Below are positions 39,084 through 47,471 of a DNA stretch of 64,000 nt, in pieces. Within the stretch, counting starts at the first letter, position 1, and every line of letters begins with the position of its first letter. The stretch covers positions 62,001 to 126,000 of the forward strand of contig NZ_CABVHK010000018.1 in assembly GCF_902497785.1 (NCBI RefSeq). The letters run 5' to 3'. Source of the stretch: Pseudomonas fluorescens. Lineage in GTDB: Bacteria > Pseudomonadota > Gammaproteobacteria > Pseudomonadales > Pseudomonadaceae. The translations under genes and the position numbers were made by a program. The notes beneath the pieces were generated by a model, which searched no databases, was not told where the DNA came from, and saw only the letters and a program-made list of their open reading frames with translations.

Positions 39084-39890
39084 ATGCTGCGTCTGAGCGC
39101 GCTTTATCGTTATCCGTTGAAATCCTGCAAGGGCGAGCCGCTGCGGCAGGCCGGCCTCGACAAACTGGGGCTGGACGGAGACCGACGCTGGATGCTGGTG
39201 GACGAGGCCAGCGGGCGTTTCCTGAGCCAGCGTGTGGCGGGAAAGATGAGTCAGTTGTCGGCGTTGTGGAATGCCGACGGTGGCTTGACCCTCAGCGCCC
39301 CCGGCTACGCGGCGGTCGATGTCGCCATGCCCGCCAGCGACGCTGAACTGCGCGGCGTGACCATCTTCAAGGACAGTTTGCGAGTCCCCGATGCCGGTGA
39401 CGAGGCGGGTGCCTGGGTCAGTGAGTTCATCGGCAAGCCGACTCGACTGGTGCAGATCCCTCTGGATCGTGCGCGCACCACTCAGGCCGGCTACGGCAAG
39501 GATGACGATCAGGTAGCGTTCGCCGATGGCTTCCCGTTGCTGCTGATCGGCCAGGCGTCGCTGCAGGATTTATCACAAAAGGTCGGCCGGCCCCTGGAAA
39601 TGTTGCGTTTTCGGCCGAATCTGGTGATCGAGGGCAGCGAAGCATTTGCCGAGGATCAGTGGAAACGTATCCGGATCGGCGACGTCGAATTTCGCGTGGT
39701 CAAGCCATGCTCACGTTGCATCCTGACCACCGTCGATCCGCAAACCGGTTTGCGCAGCGACGACCGTGAACCGTTGGCGACGTTGCAGAAATACCGCGCT
39801 CAGGAAGAGGGTGCGATGTTTGGACAGAATCTGGTCAATGACGGTTATGGCCAGCTCGAAATCGGCATGCCGGTCACGGTCCTCGAGTAA
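39084..39890 (+). CDS. MOSC-domain protein (YcbX-like)
   Basis: The 268-residue protein has an N-terminal MOSC beta-barrel (LSALYRYPLKSCKGE, GDRRWMLVD) and a C-terminal MOSC domain with the conserved cysteine in VVKPCSRCILTTVDPQTG. YcbX-type proteins are molybdenum-cofactor enzymes that detoxify N-hydroxylated bases. This protein lacks the C-terminal ferredoxin domain of E. coli YcbX, so an external electron donor is needed. AGGAAG precedes ATG 39084, and a strong terminator follows. Confidence 0.9.
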   Translation: MLRLSALYRYPLKSCKGEPLRQAGLDKLGLDGDRRWMLVDEASGRFLSQRVAGKMSQLSALWNADGGLTLSAPGYAAVDVAMPASDAELRGVTIFKDSLRVPDAGDEAGAWVSEFIGKPTRLVQIPLDRARTTQAGYGKDDDQVAFADGFPLLLIGQASLQDLSQKVGRPLEMLRFRPNLVIEGSEAFAEDQWKRIRIGDVEFRVVKPCSRCILTTVDPQTGLRSDDREPLATLQKYRAQEEGAMFGQNLVNDGYGQLEIGMPVTVLE

Positions 39891-39903
39891 AGAACCCACA
39901 ATG

Positions 39904-39939
39904 AAAAATGCCCGTGTCCTTGGACACGGGCATTTTTTT
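39904..39939 (+). terminator. Intrinsic terminator after the MOSC gene
   Basis: ATGCCCGTGTCC and GGACACGGGCAT form a perfect stem followed by seven T residues. Five A residues on the left let it also serve the convergent ppnP gene. Confidence 0.93.
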
Positions 39940-39960
39940 GCGCTGTGAAAACCCGTGGTT

Positions 39961-40245
39961 TTAGCCGCGGTATTCGCACAGGTAAGCGGTGTCGACGGCC
40001 ACTTTCAGCTGGAACTTGCTGTTCGCCGGCACGTTGAACTGGCTGCCGGCAGCGAAGGTTTCCCAGTCGGTGCTGTCTGGCAGTTTGACGGTCAGGGCGC
40101 CGGTTACTACGTGCATGATTTCACGCTGGCTGGTGCCGAATTCGTATTCGCCCGGGGCCATGACGCCAATGGTCGCCGGACCTTCAGCAGTGCCGAAAGC
40201 GATCGACTTGACGGTGCCGTCGAAGTACTCGTTGACTTTAAACAT
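39961..40245 (-). CDS. ppnP: Pyrimidine/purine nucleoside phosphorylase PpnP
   Basis: The 94-residue cupin protein matches the PpnP (YaiE, DUF1255) family end to end, with MFKVNEYFDGTVKSIAF, GVMAPGEYEFGT and a late FNVPANSKFQLKV. PpnP phosphorolyses several ribonucleosides to base and ribose-1-phosphate. The start is ATG 40245, chosen for family length. It shares the terminator at 39904. Confidence 0.93.
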   Translation of the reverse strand: MFKVNEYFDGTVKSIAFGTAEGPATIGVMAPGEYEFGTSQREIMHVVTGALTVKLPDSTDWETFAAGSQFNVPANSKFQLKVAVDTAYLCEYRG

Positions 40246-40314
40246 GGGCGATTCCTCGAAAAGGGCTGAAAAGGGCCGGCCAGTATGCACAAGGCCCTTG
40301 TCGTCGTCACCTTT

Positions 40315-40857
40315 CTAGAGCGGAAGAACCAGCGGTAACAGACGCGCTGTATTTCGCGCATCTTCCAGCGCCCGGTGCTGCTGGCCACTGAACTGCATGC
40401 CCGCCAGTTGCAGCGCTCCATTGAGTCCCAGCGGGCGTTCCAGGCGTCGGGCCTTGGCAAAACGCTGCTTGAGGTTCATGTGCGGCACGCGGCTCAGTTG
40501 GCTGTCGAGTTGCAGACGCTGCCATTCCTGAAGCAGTTGTTTACGGTCGTAATCACCCCAACTGGCCCAGCCCTCCAGTCGCGAATGATGCTGGCCGAGC
40601 CAGCGTTCGAAGGCCGGCCAGACCTCGGTCAGCGGTTGCGCGGTATCGATATTGGCCTGGGTTATGTGCGTCAGTTCCCGGCAGAACGGCGTGAGCAGCG
40701 GCCGTCGCAACGGTCGCACGAAGCGCTGGAAATGGTCCAGTTCCCGACCCGCCCGGTCCACCAGCGTGGCGCCGATTTCGATGATCTCCATTTCCGTCAC
40801 TGGCCAGCCACCCTCATCGGTGGTGGCTTCCAGATCTATCACCAGCCAATGAGGCAT
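40315..40857 (-). CDS. DEDDh-type 3'-5' exonuclease domain protein
   Basis: The 180-residue RNase T-type exonuclease fold shows the DEDDh residues in VIDLEATTD (D8/E10), the middle Asp region ASWGDYDRKQL, and HRALEDARNTARLL (His and last Asp). ELTHITQANIDTAQPL is a further family segment. Such stand-alone exonucleases trim RNA or DNA ends; the substrate is unknown. GGAA upstream supports ATG 40857; the frame extends to 40905. It lies downstream of atuF on the same strand, 71 bp away, probably separately promoted. Confidence 0.9.
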   Translation of the reverse strand: MPHWLVIDLEATTDEGGWPVTEMEIIEIGATLVDRAGRELDHFQRFVRPLRRPLLTPFCRELTHITQANIDTAQPLTEVWPAFERWLGQHHSRLEGWASWGDYDRKQLLQEWQRLQLDSQLSRVPHMNLKQRFAKARRLERPLGLNGALQLAGMQFSGQQHRALEDARNTARLLPLVLPL

Positions 40858-40928
40858 TGCAGGGTTCCTGGTATCCGCGTCGTGATAGGGCTTGAGCGTA
40901 GCCAAACCCGGCGGATCCGCCTAGCGGC

Positions 40929-42890
40929 TTATTCGACTTCCAACAGAATCTGACGATTTTTCACCTGATCGCCGACCCGGACCTGCAAACGTTTGAGCAC
41001 GCCGTCTATGCCGGATTTCAGCGGGTGCTCCATCTTCATCGCTTCCAGCACCACCAGCAGCTGACCTTTGCTGACCGGGCTGCCTTCAGTGACCAGCACA
41101 TCGACGATCGCGCCGTCCATCGGTGCCTTCAACGTGCCGGAGCTGACGGCGGCCTGGCCGCTGACCGGCACCTGAGTACGGTCCACCAGACGCACACTGC
41201 CGGGACGGGTGAACAGCCACAGTTGCCCGGCGTCGAGGCGGTAGGCGTGACGCTGGCGGACGCCATCGATTTCCAGCGTGGCCCAGCGTCCGTCGCACTG
41301 GATGACCTTCAGTTCGACAGGCTGCGCGGCGACTTGGATTCGGTACGGTTCGCCTGGCACCGCGTTCAATTGCACCGGCCAGTCCTGATCCTCCAGGCCG
41401 ATGCGAAAGTGCAGCGGCACACTTGCGTTATTGCGCCAGCCGGCCAGTGCGGCGGAATGAGCCTGCGCTGAAGCCTGATAGAACAGCGCGGCGGCGATCG
41501 CCAGCTCTTCTGCGCTGGGTATGTGCGTATGCAGGCAAGGGTGGTCGGCGAAATGCGTGGGGATGAATCCGGTGCTGAAGTCGCCGCTGATGAAATGCGG
41601 ATGTTCGAGCAGGCTGGCGAGCAAGCGCTGATTGCTCGGCAGGCCCAGTAGCACGCTGTCCTGTACCGCTCGCAGTAATTTGCGTCGGGCTTCTTCGCGA
41701 GTGGCGCCGTGGGCGATGATCTTGCCCAGCAGCGGGTCGTAGAACGGGCTGACGTGCTGGCCTTCGATCAAGCCATGATCGATCCGAACGCCGCCCTGTG
41801 AGGCCGGTTCCCAGGCAGTGATCCGCCCGGTTTGTGGCAGAAACGTTTGGCTCGGGTCTTCGGCATACAAGCGCACTTCCATGGCGTGGCCGTTGAGTTG
41901 CACCTGTTCCTGGCGCAGCGGCAACGGCAGCCCTTCGGCGACGCGCAGTTGCCAGGCCACCAGATCGAGGCCAGTGATCAGTTCCGTCACCGGGTGCTCA
42001 ACCTGCAACCGGGTGTTCATTTCCAGAAAGTAAAACTGCCCGCGCGCATCCAGCAGAAATTCCACGGTGCCGGCGCCGACGTAGTTCACCGCTCGACCGG
42101 CCTTGAGCGCCGCTTCGCCCATGGCCTGACGCAACTCGGCGGTCATCACCGGGCAGGGGGCCTCCTCGATGACTTTCTGGTGGCGGCGCTGGATCGAACA
42201 GTCGCGCTCGCCGAGGTAGATCAGGTTGCCGTGTTGGTCGCCGAACAACTGCACCTCGACATGGCGCGGATCGATCAGCGCCTGTTCGAGGATCAGTTCG
42301 TCGCTGCCAAACCCGTGCAACGCTTCGGAGCGGGCGGTGCGAATCTGTGCCAACAGATCAGCGGCATCCTGCACCAGACGCATGCCACGCCCGCCACCGC
42401 CAGCACTCGCCTTGATCATCAGCGGATAGCCGATGCGCCCGGCTTCACGGCTCAGCGTGGCGTCGTCCTGCCCGGCGCCTTGATAGCCTTCGATGCACGG
42501 TACACCGGCCTCAAGCATGGCTATTTTTGACAGGCGTTTGCTGCCCATCAGTTCGATGGCGTCGGCGCTGGGGCCGATGAAGGTGATGCCGGCGTGCTGA
42601 CAGGCGCGGGCGAATTCGGCGTTTTCCGAAAGGAAGCCATAACCGGGGTGGATCGCGTCGGCGCCGGTGCGGCGGGCGGCGTCGAGGATGGCCGGGATGT
42701 TCAAGTAGGACTGCTGCACCGGGGCTGGACCGATGTTGACGGCTTCGTCGGCGATCTGCACGTGCAGGGCATCGGCGTCGGCATCGCTGAACACGGCCAC
42801 GGTGCGGTAGCCCAGGGCCTGGGCGGTGCGCTGGATGCGGCAGGCGATTTCACCGCGGTTGGCGATGAGGATTTTGCTGAGTCCGGGCAT
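40929..42890 (-). CDS. atuF: Geranyl-CoA carboxylase biotin-containing alpha subunit
   Basis: The 653-residue protein combines biotin carboxylase (ILIANRGEIACRIQRTAQ, the ATP-grasp loop SAGGGGRGM, EMNTRLQVEHPVTE) with a C-terminal biotinyl domain (EAMKMEH, biotinyl-Lys near 618). With AtuC it carboxylates geranyl-CoA in acyclic terpene catabolism. The paralogue LiuD (methylcrotonyl-CoA carboxylase) is similar, but the gene order with atuA-E supports AtuF. It lies 103 bp downstream of atuE, and the gap contains one REP element. Confidence 0.92.
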   Translation of the reverse strand: MPGLSKILIANRGEIACRIQRTAQALGYRTVAVFSDADADALHVQIADEAVNIGPAPVQQSYLNIPAILDAARRTGADAIHPGYGFLSENAEFARACQHAGITFIGPSADAIELMGSKRLSKIAMLEAGVPCIEGYQGAGQDDATLSREAGRIGYPLMIKASAGGGGRGMRLVQDAADLLAQIRTARSEALHGFGSDELILEQALIDPRHVEVQLFGDQHGNLIYLGERDCSIQRRHQKVIEEAPCPVMTAELRQAMGEAALKAGRAVNYVGAGTVEFLLDARGQFYFLEMNTRLQVEHPVTELITGLDLVAWQLRVAEGLPLPLRQEQVQLNGHAMEVRLYAEDPSQTFLPQTGRITAWEPASQGGVRIDHGLIEGQHVSPFYDPLLGKIIAHGATREEARRKLLRAVQDSVLLGLPSNQRLLASLLEHPHFISGDFSTGFIPTHFADHPCLHTHIPSAEELAIAAALFYQASAQAHSAALAGWRNNASVPLHFRIGLEDQDWPVQLNAVPGEPYRIQVAAQPVELKVIQCDGRWATLEIDGVRQRHAYRLDAGQLWLFTRPGSVRLVDRTQVPVSGQAAVSSGTLKAPMDGAIVDVLVTEGSPVSKGQLLVVLEAMKMEHPLKSGIDGVLKRLQVRVGDQVKNRQILLEVE

Positions 42891-42929
42891 GGGTTGTTCT
42901 CTTGTTTTTGCGGTGAAGGTGATGGCCTC

Positions 42930-42955
42930 TTCGCGAGCAGGCTCGCTCCCACAGG
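42930..42955. repeat. Single REP element between atuE and atuF
   Basis: These 26 bases are identical to the left arm of the pair at 52095-52158. Here only one copy is present. Internally CGAGCAGGCTCG is a small palindrome. Confidence 0.88.
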
Positions 42956-42993
42956 TTTTGTGAACGACGCAGAACGGGTTTGTTCGAGAAGCT

Positions 42994-43791
42994 TTAAGGC
43001 GCCCACCCCGGTTTACGTTTTTGCACGAACGCCATGGTTCCCTCGACCCCTTCAGCCCCGGTCACCGCTTCGCTGAACCACTCGGCTGCCTCATCCAGCA
43101 ATGCATCCGACGGCTGCCCGGCACTCGCCAGCAACAGCTTTTTGGTCATCGCATTCGCCCCCGGCGCGCAGCACAGCACATGCGCGAGGATTTCATCCAG
43201 GCGCTCGGCCAGCGCCTGCGCGTCGTGCTCGACAAAATGCACCAGCCCCATGCGTCGCGCGTGGGTGCCATCAAAGCGAGCGGCGGTCAGGGCCAGTCGG
43301 CGTGCCTGGGTCAAGCCGATGCGCTGAACCACAAACGGGGCGATCTGCGCGGGCAACAATCCGAGGCTGGTTTCCGGCAGACCGAATTGCGCCTGGTGAT
43401 CCGCCAACGCCACGTCGCTGACGCAAGCCAAACCCAGCCCGCCGCCGAGCACCGCCCCTTGCAACACGGTGATCACCACTTGCGGGGCGTGTTGTACCTC
43501 TTGCAGAAGCGCGCCGAATGCGCGATTCAAATCGCGGTAGGCGGCGGGTCCTTGCGCGCGGGCATTGGCCATGTCCTTGATGTCGCCACCGGCGCAGAAA
43601 TGCCCGCCGGCACCGCCGATCACCAAGGCGCGAACCTGTCGGTCATCGCGCACTGCCGTCAGCACCGAGCGCAATTCGGCGACCATCTGCAAGCTCATGG
43701 CATTGCGGCTTTCCGGTCGATTGAGGGTGATGTGCAGCACGCCGTTATGGGCTTCGAGCAATAGCGTCTGGCAAACCGGCAGGGTGCTCAT
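42994..43791 (-). CDS. atuE: Isohexenylglutaconyl-CoA hydratase (enoyl-CoA hydratase family)
   Basis: The 265-residue crotonase-fold protein has the oxyanion-hole motifs GAGGHFCAGGDIKDMAN and QGAVLGGGLGLACVSD. In the atu pathway it hydrates isohexenyl-glutaconyl-CoA, the product of geranyl-CoA carboxylation. The start ATG 43791 overlaps the atuD stop (ATGA); the longer open frame to 44067 is out-of-frame atuD sequence. Confidence 0.92.
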   Translation of the reverse strand: MSTLPVCQTLLLEAHNGVLHITLNRPESRNAMSLQMVAELRSVLTAVRDDRQVRALVIGGAGGHFCAGGDIKDMANARAQGPAAYRDLNRAFGALLQEVQHAPQVVITVLQGAVLGGGLGLACVSDVALADHQAQFGLPETSLGLLPAQIAPFVVQRIGLTQARRLALTAARFDGTHARRMGLVHFVEHDAQALAERLDEILAHVLCCAPGANAMTKKLLLASAGQPSDALLDEAAEWFSEAVTGAEGVEGTMAFVQKRKPGWAP

Positions 43792-44945
43792 TTCTTTTTC
43801 CCCGGCAGGATGCCCATGAGTTTGCAGATGATCCCCAGCATGATTTCGTCGGCGCCGCCGCCGATCGAGACCAGCCGCACGTCGCGGTAAGCGCGGGCGA
43901 CCGGGTTGTCCCACATGAAGCCCATGCCGCCCCAATATTGCAGGCAACTGTCGCTGACCTCGCGGCCCAGTCGCCCGGCCTTGAGTTTGGCCATCGACGC
44001 CAGGCGCGTGACGTCCTGGCCTCTGATGTATTGCTCGGTCGCCTGGTAAACCAGCGCTCGCAGGCATTCGATTTCGGTTTGCAACTCGGCGAGACGAAAG
44101 TGAATGACCTGATTGTCGATCAGCGCATTGCCGAAGGTTTTGCGCTCCTTGCAGTACTCGATGGTGCTGTCGACGCAGTATTCCAGGCCCTTGATCATGT
44201 TGGCCGCGCCGAACAGGCGTTCCTCCTGGAACTGCAGCATCTGCATCATGAACCCCGCGCCTTCATGGCCGATGCGGTTGCGCTGCGGGACACGCACGTT
44301 GTCGAAAAACACCTGGGCGGTTTCCGAACTGCGCATGCCGAGCTTGTCCAGGTGCGAGCTGAGGCTGATGCCCGGCGTGTTCATCGGCACCATGATCAGC
44401 GACTTGTTGATGTGCGGTTTGTCGTCCGACGTGTTGGCCAGCAGGCAGATGAAGTCGGCGCTCGGTGAATTGGTGATCCACATCTTGCTGCCGTTGATCA
44501 CGTAGTCATCGCCATCTTTGCGCGCCGTGGTTTTCAAACCGGCCACGTCGGAACCGGCGCCGACTTCGGAGACGCCAATGCAGCCGACTTGCTCGCCGGT
44601 GATCGCCGGCCGCAGAAATTCCTCGCGCAGTTCATCAGAGCCGAAACGCGCCAGCGCCGGGGTGCACATATCGGTCTGCACGCCGATGGACATCGGAATG
44701 CCGCCGCAATGAATGGTGCCGAATTCTTCGGCGGCGACAATGGAATAGCTGTAGTCCAGACCCATGCCGCCGAATTTCTCCGGTTTGGATATCCCCAACA
44801 GGCCCAGTGCACCGGCCTTGCGGAAGATTTCATGGATCGGAAAACGCCCGGCTTTTTCCCAGGCCTCGACGTGCGGATTGATCTCGTGATCGACGAATTG
44901 GTGGACGGTGCGGCGCAGTGCTTCGTGTTCCTGGGTGAAGATCAT
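43788..44945 (-). CDS. atuD: Citronellyl-CoA dehydrogenase (acyl-CoA dehydrogenase family)
   Basis: The 385-residue flavoprotein has acyl-CoA dehydrogenase motifs: CIGVSEVGAGSDVAGLKT, MWITNSPSADFICLL, ERKTFGNALIDNQ and the C-terminal LQYWGGMGFMWDNP with SIGGGADEIMLG. In P. aeruginosa AtuD oxidises citronellyl-CoA to geranyl-CoA. It is coupled to atuE by an ATGA overlap and follows atuC by 24 bp. Confidence 0.92.
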   Translation of the reverse strand: MIFTQEHEALRRTVHQFVDHEINPHVEAWEKAGRFPIHEIFRKAGALGLLGISKPEKFGGMGLDYSYSIVAAEEFGTIHCGGIPMSIGVQTDMCTPALARFGSDELREEFLRPAITGEQVGCIGVSEVGAGSDVAGLKTTARKDGDDYVINGSKMWITNSPSADFICLLANTSDDKPHINKSLIMVPMNTPGISLSSHLDKLGMRSSETAQVFFDNVRVPQRNRIGHEGAGFMMQMLQFQEERLFGAANMIKGLEYCVDSTIEYCKERKTFGNALIDNQVIHFRLAELQTEIECLRALVYQATEQYIRGQDVTRLASMAKLKAGRLGREVSDSCLQYWGGMGFMWDNPVARAYRDVRLVSIGGGADEIMLGIICKLMGILPGKKK

Positions 44946-44969
44946 TTTTATTGTTCTCCTCTGGCCGGT

Positions 44970-46586
44970 TCAGAACCGGGCTACGCCAAAACTGTTGGTT
45001 TGCAGCGGCCGCACGTCGGCCTCATGACAGATGTCCAGTAAGTAACCGAGCAAGGTCCGGGTATCGCGCGGGTCGATCAAACCGTCGTCCCACAGACTGG
45101 CGCTGCCATACAACGCGGTGGACTGGCTGTCGAGTTTCTGCGCGGTCACCTGCTCGAGCATGTCGAGCATTTTCGGGTCGGGGACCAGACCGTCCTTGAG
45201 CTGTTTGGCCTCGGTGACGATGCGCAACACCTTGCCGGCCTGAGCGCCGCCCATCACCGCGGTCCGGCTGTTGGGCCAGGCGAAAATGAAGCGCGGGTCG
45301 AGGCCCCGGCCGCACATGGCATAGTTGCCGGCGCCATAAGAACCTCCGACGACGATCGTCAGTTTCGGCACCCGCGCATTGGCCACCGCCTGAATCATCT
45401 TGGCGCCGTGTTTGATCACGCCTTGTTGCTCGGATTCGGTGCCGACCATGAAGCCAGTGGTGTTGTGGAAAAACAGCAGTGGCGTGCGGCTCTGGTCGCA
45501 CAGTTGGATAAACTGCGCGGCTTTGCTCGCACCTTTGGGCGTGATCGGACCGTTGTTGCCGATGAAGCCGCAGGCGCGACCCTGAATCTGCACATGGCCG
45601 CAGACGGTCTGTTGATCGAATTCACTTTTGAATTCGAGAAAGTTCGAACCGTCTGCGATCCGCGCGATGATTTCGCGCACGTCATAGGGCTTTTTCGGGT
45701 CATCCGGAATCAACCCCAGCAGCTCGTCGATCGGGTAGAGCGGTTCTTCCCAGTGGCGCTCGGGCAACCAGGACAGCTGATCATTCCACGCCAGCATCCG
45801 GACAATCTCCCGCACCTGGCGCACGCCATCGGCATCGTTCTCGGCCAGGTATTCGGCGGTGCCGGCGGTTTGCGCGTGCATCTCGGCGCCACCCAGTTCT
45901 TCATCGGTGGCGACTTCGCCGGTCGCGGCTTTGAGCAGCGGTGGGCCGGCGAGAAACAGCTTGGCTTTACCGCGCACGACCACCACGTAGTCCGACAGCC
46001 CCGGCTGATAAGCGCCGCCTGCCGTGGCCGACCCGTGGACCACGGTGATCTGCGGAAGACCCATGGCCGACATCCGCGCCTGATTGGCAAAGCTGCGCGC
46101 GCCTTCGACGAAAATCTCCGCCGCGTAATTCAGGTTGGCGCCGCCGCTCTCGGCGAGGGTGATCACCGGCAGTTTGTTTTCCATGGCGATTTGTTGCAGG
46201 CGCAGGGATTTTTTCAAGCCGCTGGGGGAAATCGTCCCGCCCTTGATCGCGCTGTTGTTGGCCACCACCAATACCCGCGCGCCCGATACGTAACCGATCC
46301 CGGCGATTAAACCGCCACCCGCCGAACTGCCGTCCTTGTCGTCATGCAACTTGTAGCCGGCCAGGCTCGCCAGTTCGAGAAACGGCGCGCCCGGGTCGAG
46401 CAACAGATTGAGCCGTTCACGCGGTAGCAATTGCCCGCGCTTGTCGAACTTCGGCTTGGCGTCGGCGGCCTTGTTCAGCAGGTTTTGCTCGAGCTGACGG
46501 ACGTGCTCGATACCGGCCAGCATCGCCGCACGGTTCTGGGCGAATTGTTCGCTGGAAGGGTCGATCTGCGTCTGGATCACCGGCAT
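44970..46586 (-). CDS. atuC: Geranyl-CoA carboxylase carboxyltransferase beta subunit
   Basis: The 538-residue carboxyltransferase has the two crotonase-like halves of methylcrotonyl/geranyl-CoA carboxylase beta subunits (LPVITLAESGGANLN, GSATAGGAYQPGLSDY, FLEFKSEFDQQ, LFFHNTTGFMVG, VGGSYGAGNYAMCGR). It transfers CO2 from AtuF biotin to the gamma-methyl of geranyl-CoA. It lies three bases from the atuB stop, so it belongs to the same transcript. Distinction from LiuB rests on the atu context. Confidence 0.93.
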   Translation of the reverse strand: MPVIQTQIDPSSEQFAQNRAAMLAGIEHVRQLEQNLLNKAADAKPKFDKRGQLLPRERLNLLLDPGAPFLELASLAGYKLHDDKDGSSAGGGLIAGIGYVSGARVLVVANNSAIKGGTISPSGLKKSLRLQQIAMENKLPVITLAESGGANLNYAAEIFVEGARSFANQARMSAMGLPQITVVHGSATAGGAYQPGLSDYVVVVRGKAKLFLAGPPLLKAATGEVATDEELGGAEMHAQTAGTAEYLAENDADGVRQVREIVRMLAWNDQLSWLPERHWEEPLYPIDELLGLIPDDPKKPYDVREIIARIADGSNFLEFKSEFDQQTVCGHVQIQGRACGFIGNNGPITPKGASKAAQFIQLCDQSRTPLLFFHNTTGFMVGTESEQQGVIKHGAKMIQAVANARVPKLTIVVGGSYGAGNYAMCGRGLDPRFIFAWPNSRTAVMGGAQAGKVLRIVTEAKQLKDGLVPDPKMLDMLEQVTAQKLDSQSTALYGSASLWDDGLIDPRDTRTLLGYLLDICHEADVRPLQTNSFGVARF

Positions 46587-46589
46587 GGC

Positions 46590-47459
46590 TTATTCCTTGT
46601 CCTTGAGGACGTCGGGGAGATAAGCGCGGTGGAAACCGTTGTACGACTCGCTGTTCGTCGCCTTGTGAATCGGCCACGCCCGCCCGCCAAGGCTGGCGGC
46701 CCCGTCGATGCGCAGCGTACTGCCACTGACAAACGCTGCCGCCGGGCTGAGCAGGAACACGATCGCCGCGCTGACTTCCGATTCGGTGCCGATGCGTTTG
46801 AGTGGCACGTGCTCGCGCAAGGTCGGAATCACCGCTTTGAACGCGCCTTCGTAAGTGTCCATTCCGCTGGACGCGATCCATCCCGGCGCCACCGCGTTGA
46901 CCCGCACCCCGGCGTAACCCCATTCGAACGCGGCGGTCTTGGTCAGGTTGTCCATGCCCGAGCGCGCTGCGCCCGAATGGCCCATGCCGGGCATGCCGCC
47001 CCACATGTCGGCGAGCATGTTGACGATGGCGCCGCCGTGTTTGCTCATGGACTGGTTGAACACTTCCCGGGCCATCAGAAAACCGCCGACCAGGTTGGTG
47101 CGCATCACGGTTTCAAACCCCTTCTGATTGATTGAGGCCAGCGCCGACGGGTATTGCCCGCCGGCATTGTTCACCAGTGCGCTGATCGGCCCGTGTTTGC
47201 GGATCAGTTCGCTGACCAGGTGCTTGACCGCTTCTTCGTCGCGAATATCGCAGGTTTGCCAATCGGCCTTGCCGCCGTCTTCGGCAATCTCGGCCGCCAC
47301 GGCTTTGAGTTTGTCGGCATTGCGGCCCACCAGCAGGACATGAGCGCCGAGGGCCGCCAGTTCGTGGGCGGTGCAGCGACCGATGCCGCTGCCGCCACCG
47401 GTGACGATGATGTTTTGACCGGCAAACAGACCGGTTTTGAAAATCGAGTCGTAGGCCAC
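46590..47459 (-). CDS. atuB: Short-chain dehydrogenase of the atu pathway, atypical active site
   Basis: The 289-residue SDR has the cofactor motif VTGGGSGIGRCTAHELA (about residue 19) and the NNAGG motif. In place of YxxxK it reads GHSGAARSG, as in dienoyl-CoA-reductase-like members, with Arg instead of Lys. It is thought to oxidise terpene alcohol or aldehyde intermediates, but the exact step is not settled. It follows atuA by 12 bp. The family and position are firm; the reaction is inferred. Confidence 0.88.
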   Translation of the reverse strand: MAYDSIFKTGLFAGQNIIVTGGGSGIGRCTAHELAALGAHVLLVGRNADKLKAVAAEIAEDGGKADWQTCDIRDEEAVKHLVSELIRKHGPISALVNNAGGQYPSALASINQKGFETVMRTNLVGGFLMAREVFNQSMSKHGGAIVNMLADMWGGMPGMGHSGAARSGMDNLTKTAAFEWGYAGVRVNAVAPGWIASSGMDTYEGAFKAVIPTLREHVPLKRIGTESEVSAAIVFLLSPAAAFVSGSTLRIDGAASLGGRAWPIHKATNSESYNGFHRAYLPDVLKDKE

Positions 47460-47471
47460 GGCGGCAGTCCT

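Noticed and set aside
40375..40953. 192-codon plus-strand frame over the exonuclease
   Set aside because: The minus strand carries all DEDDh motifs; the plus frame is its shadow.
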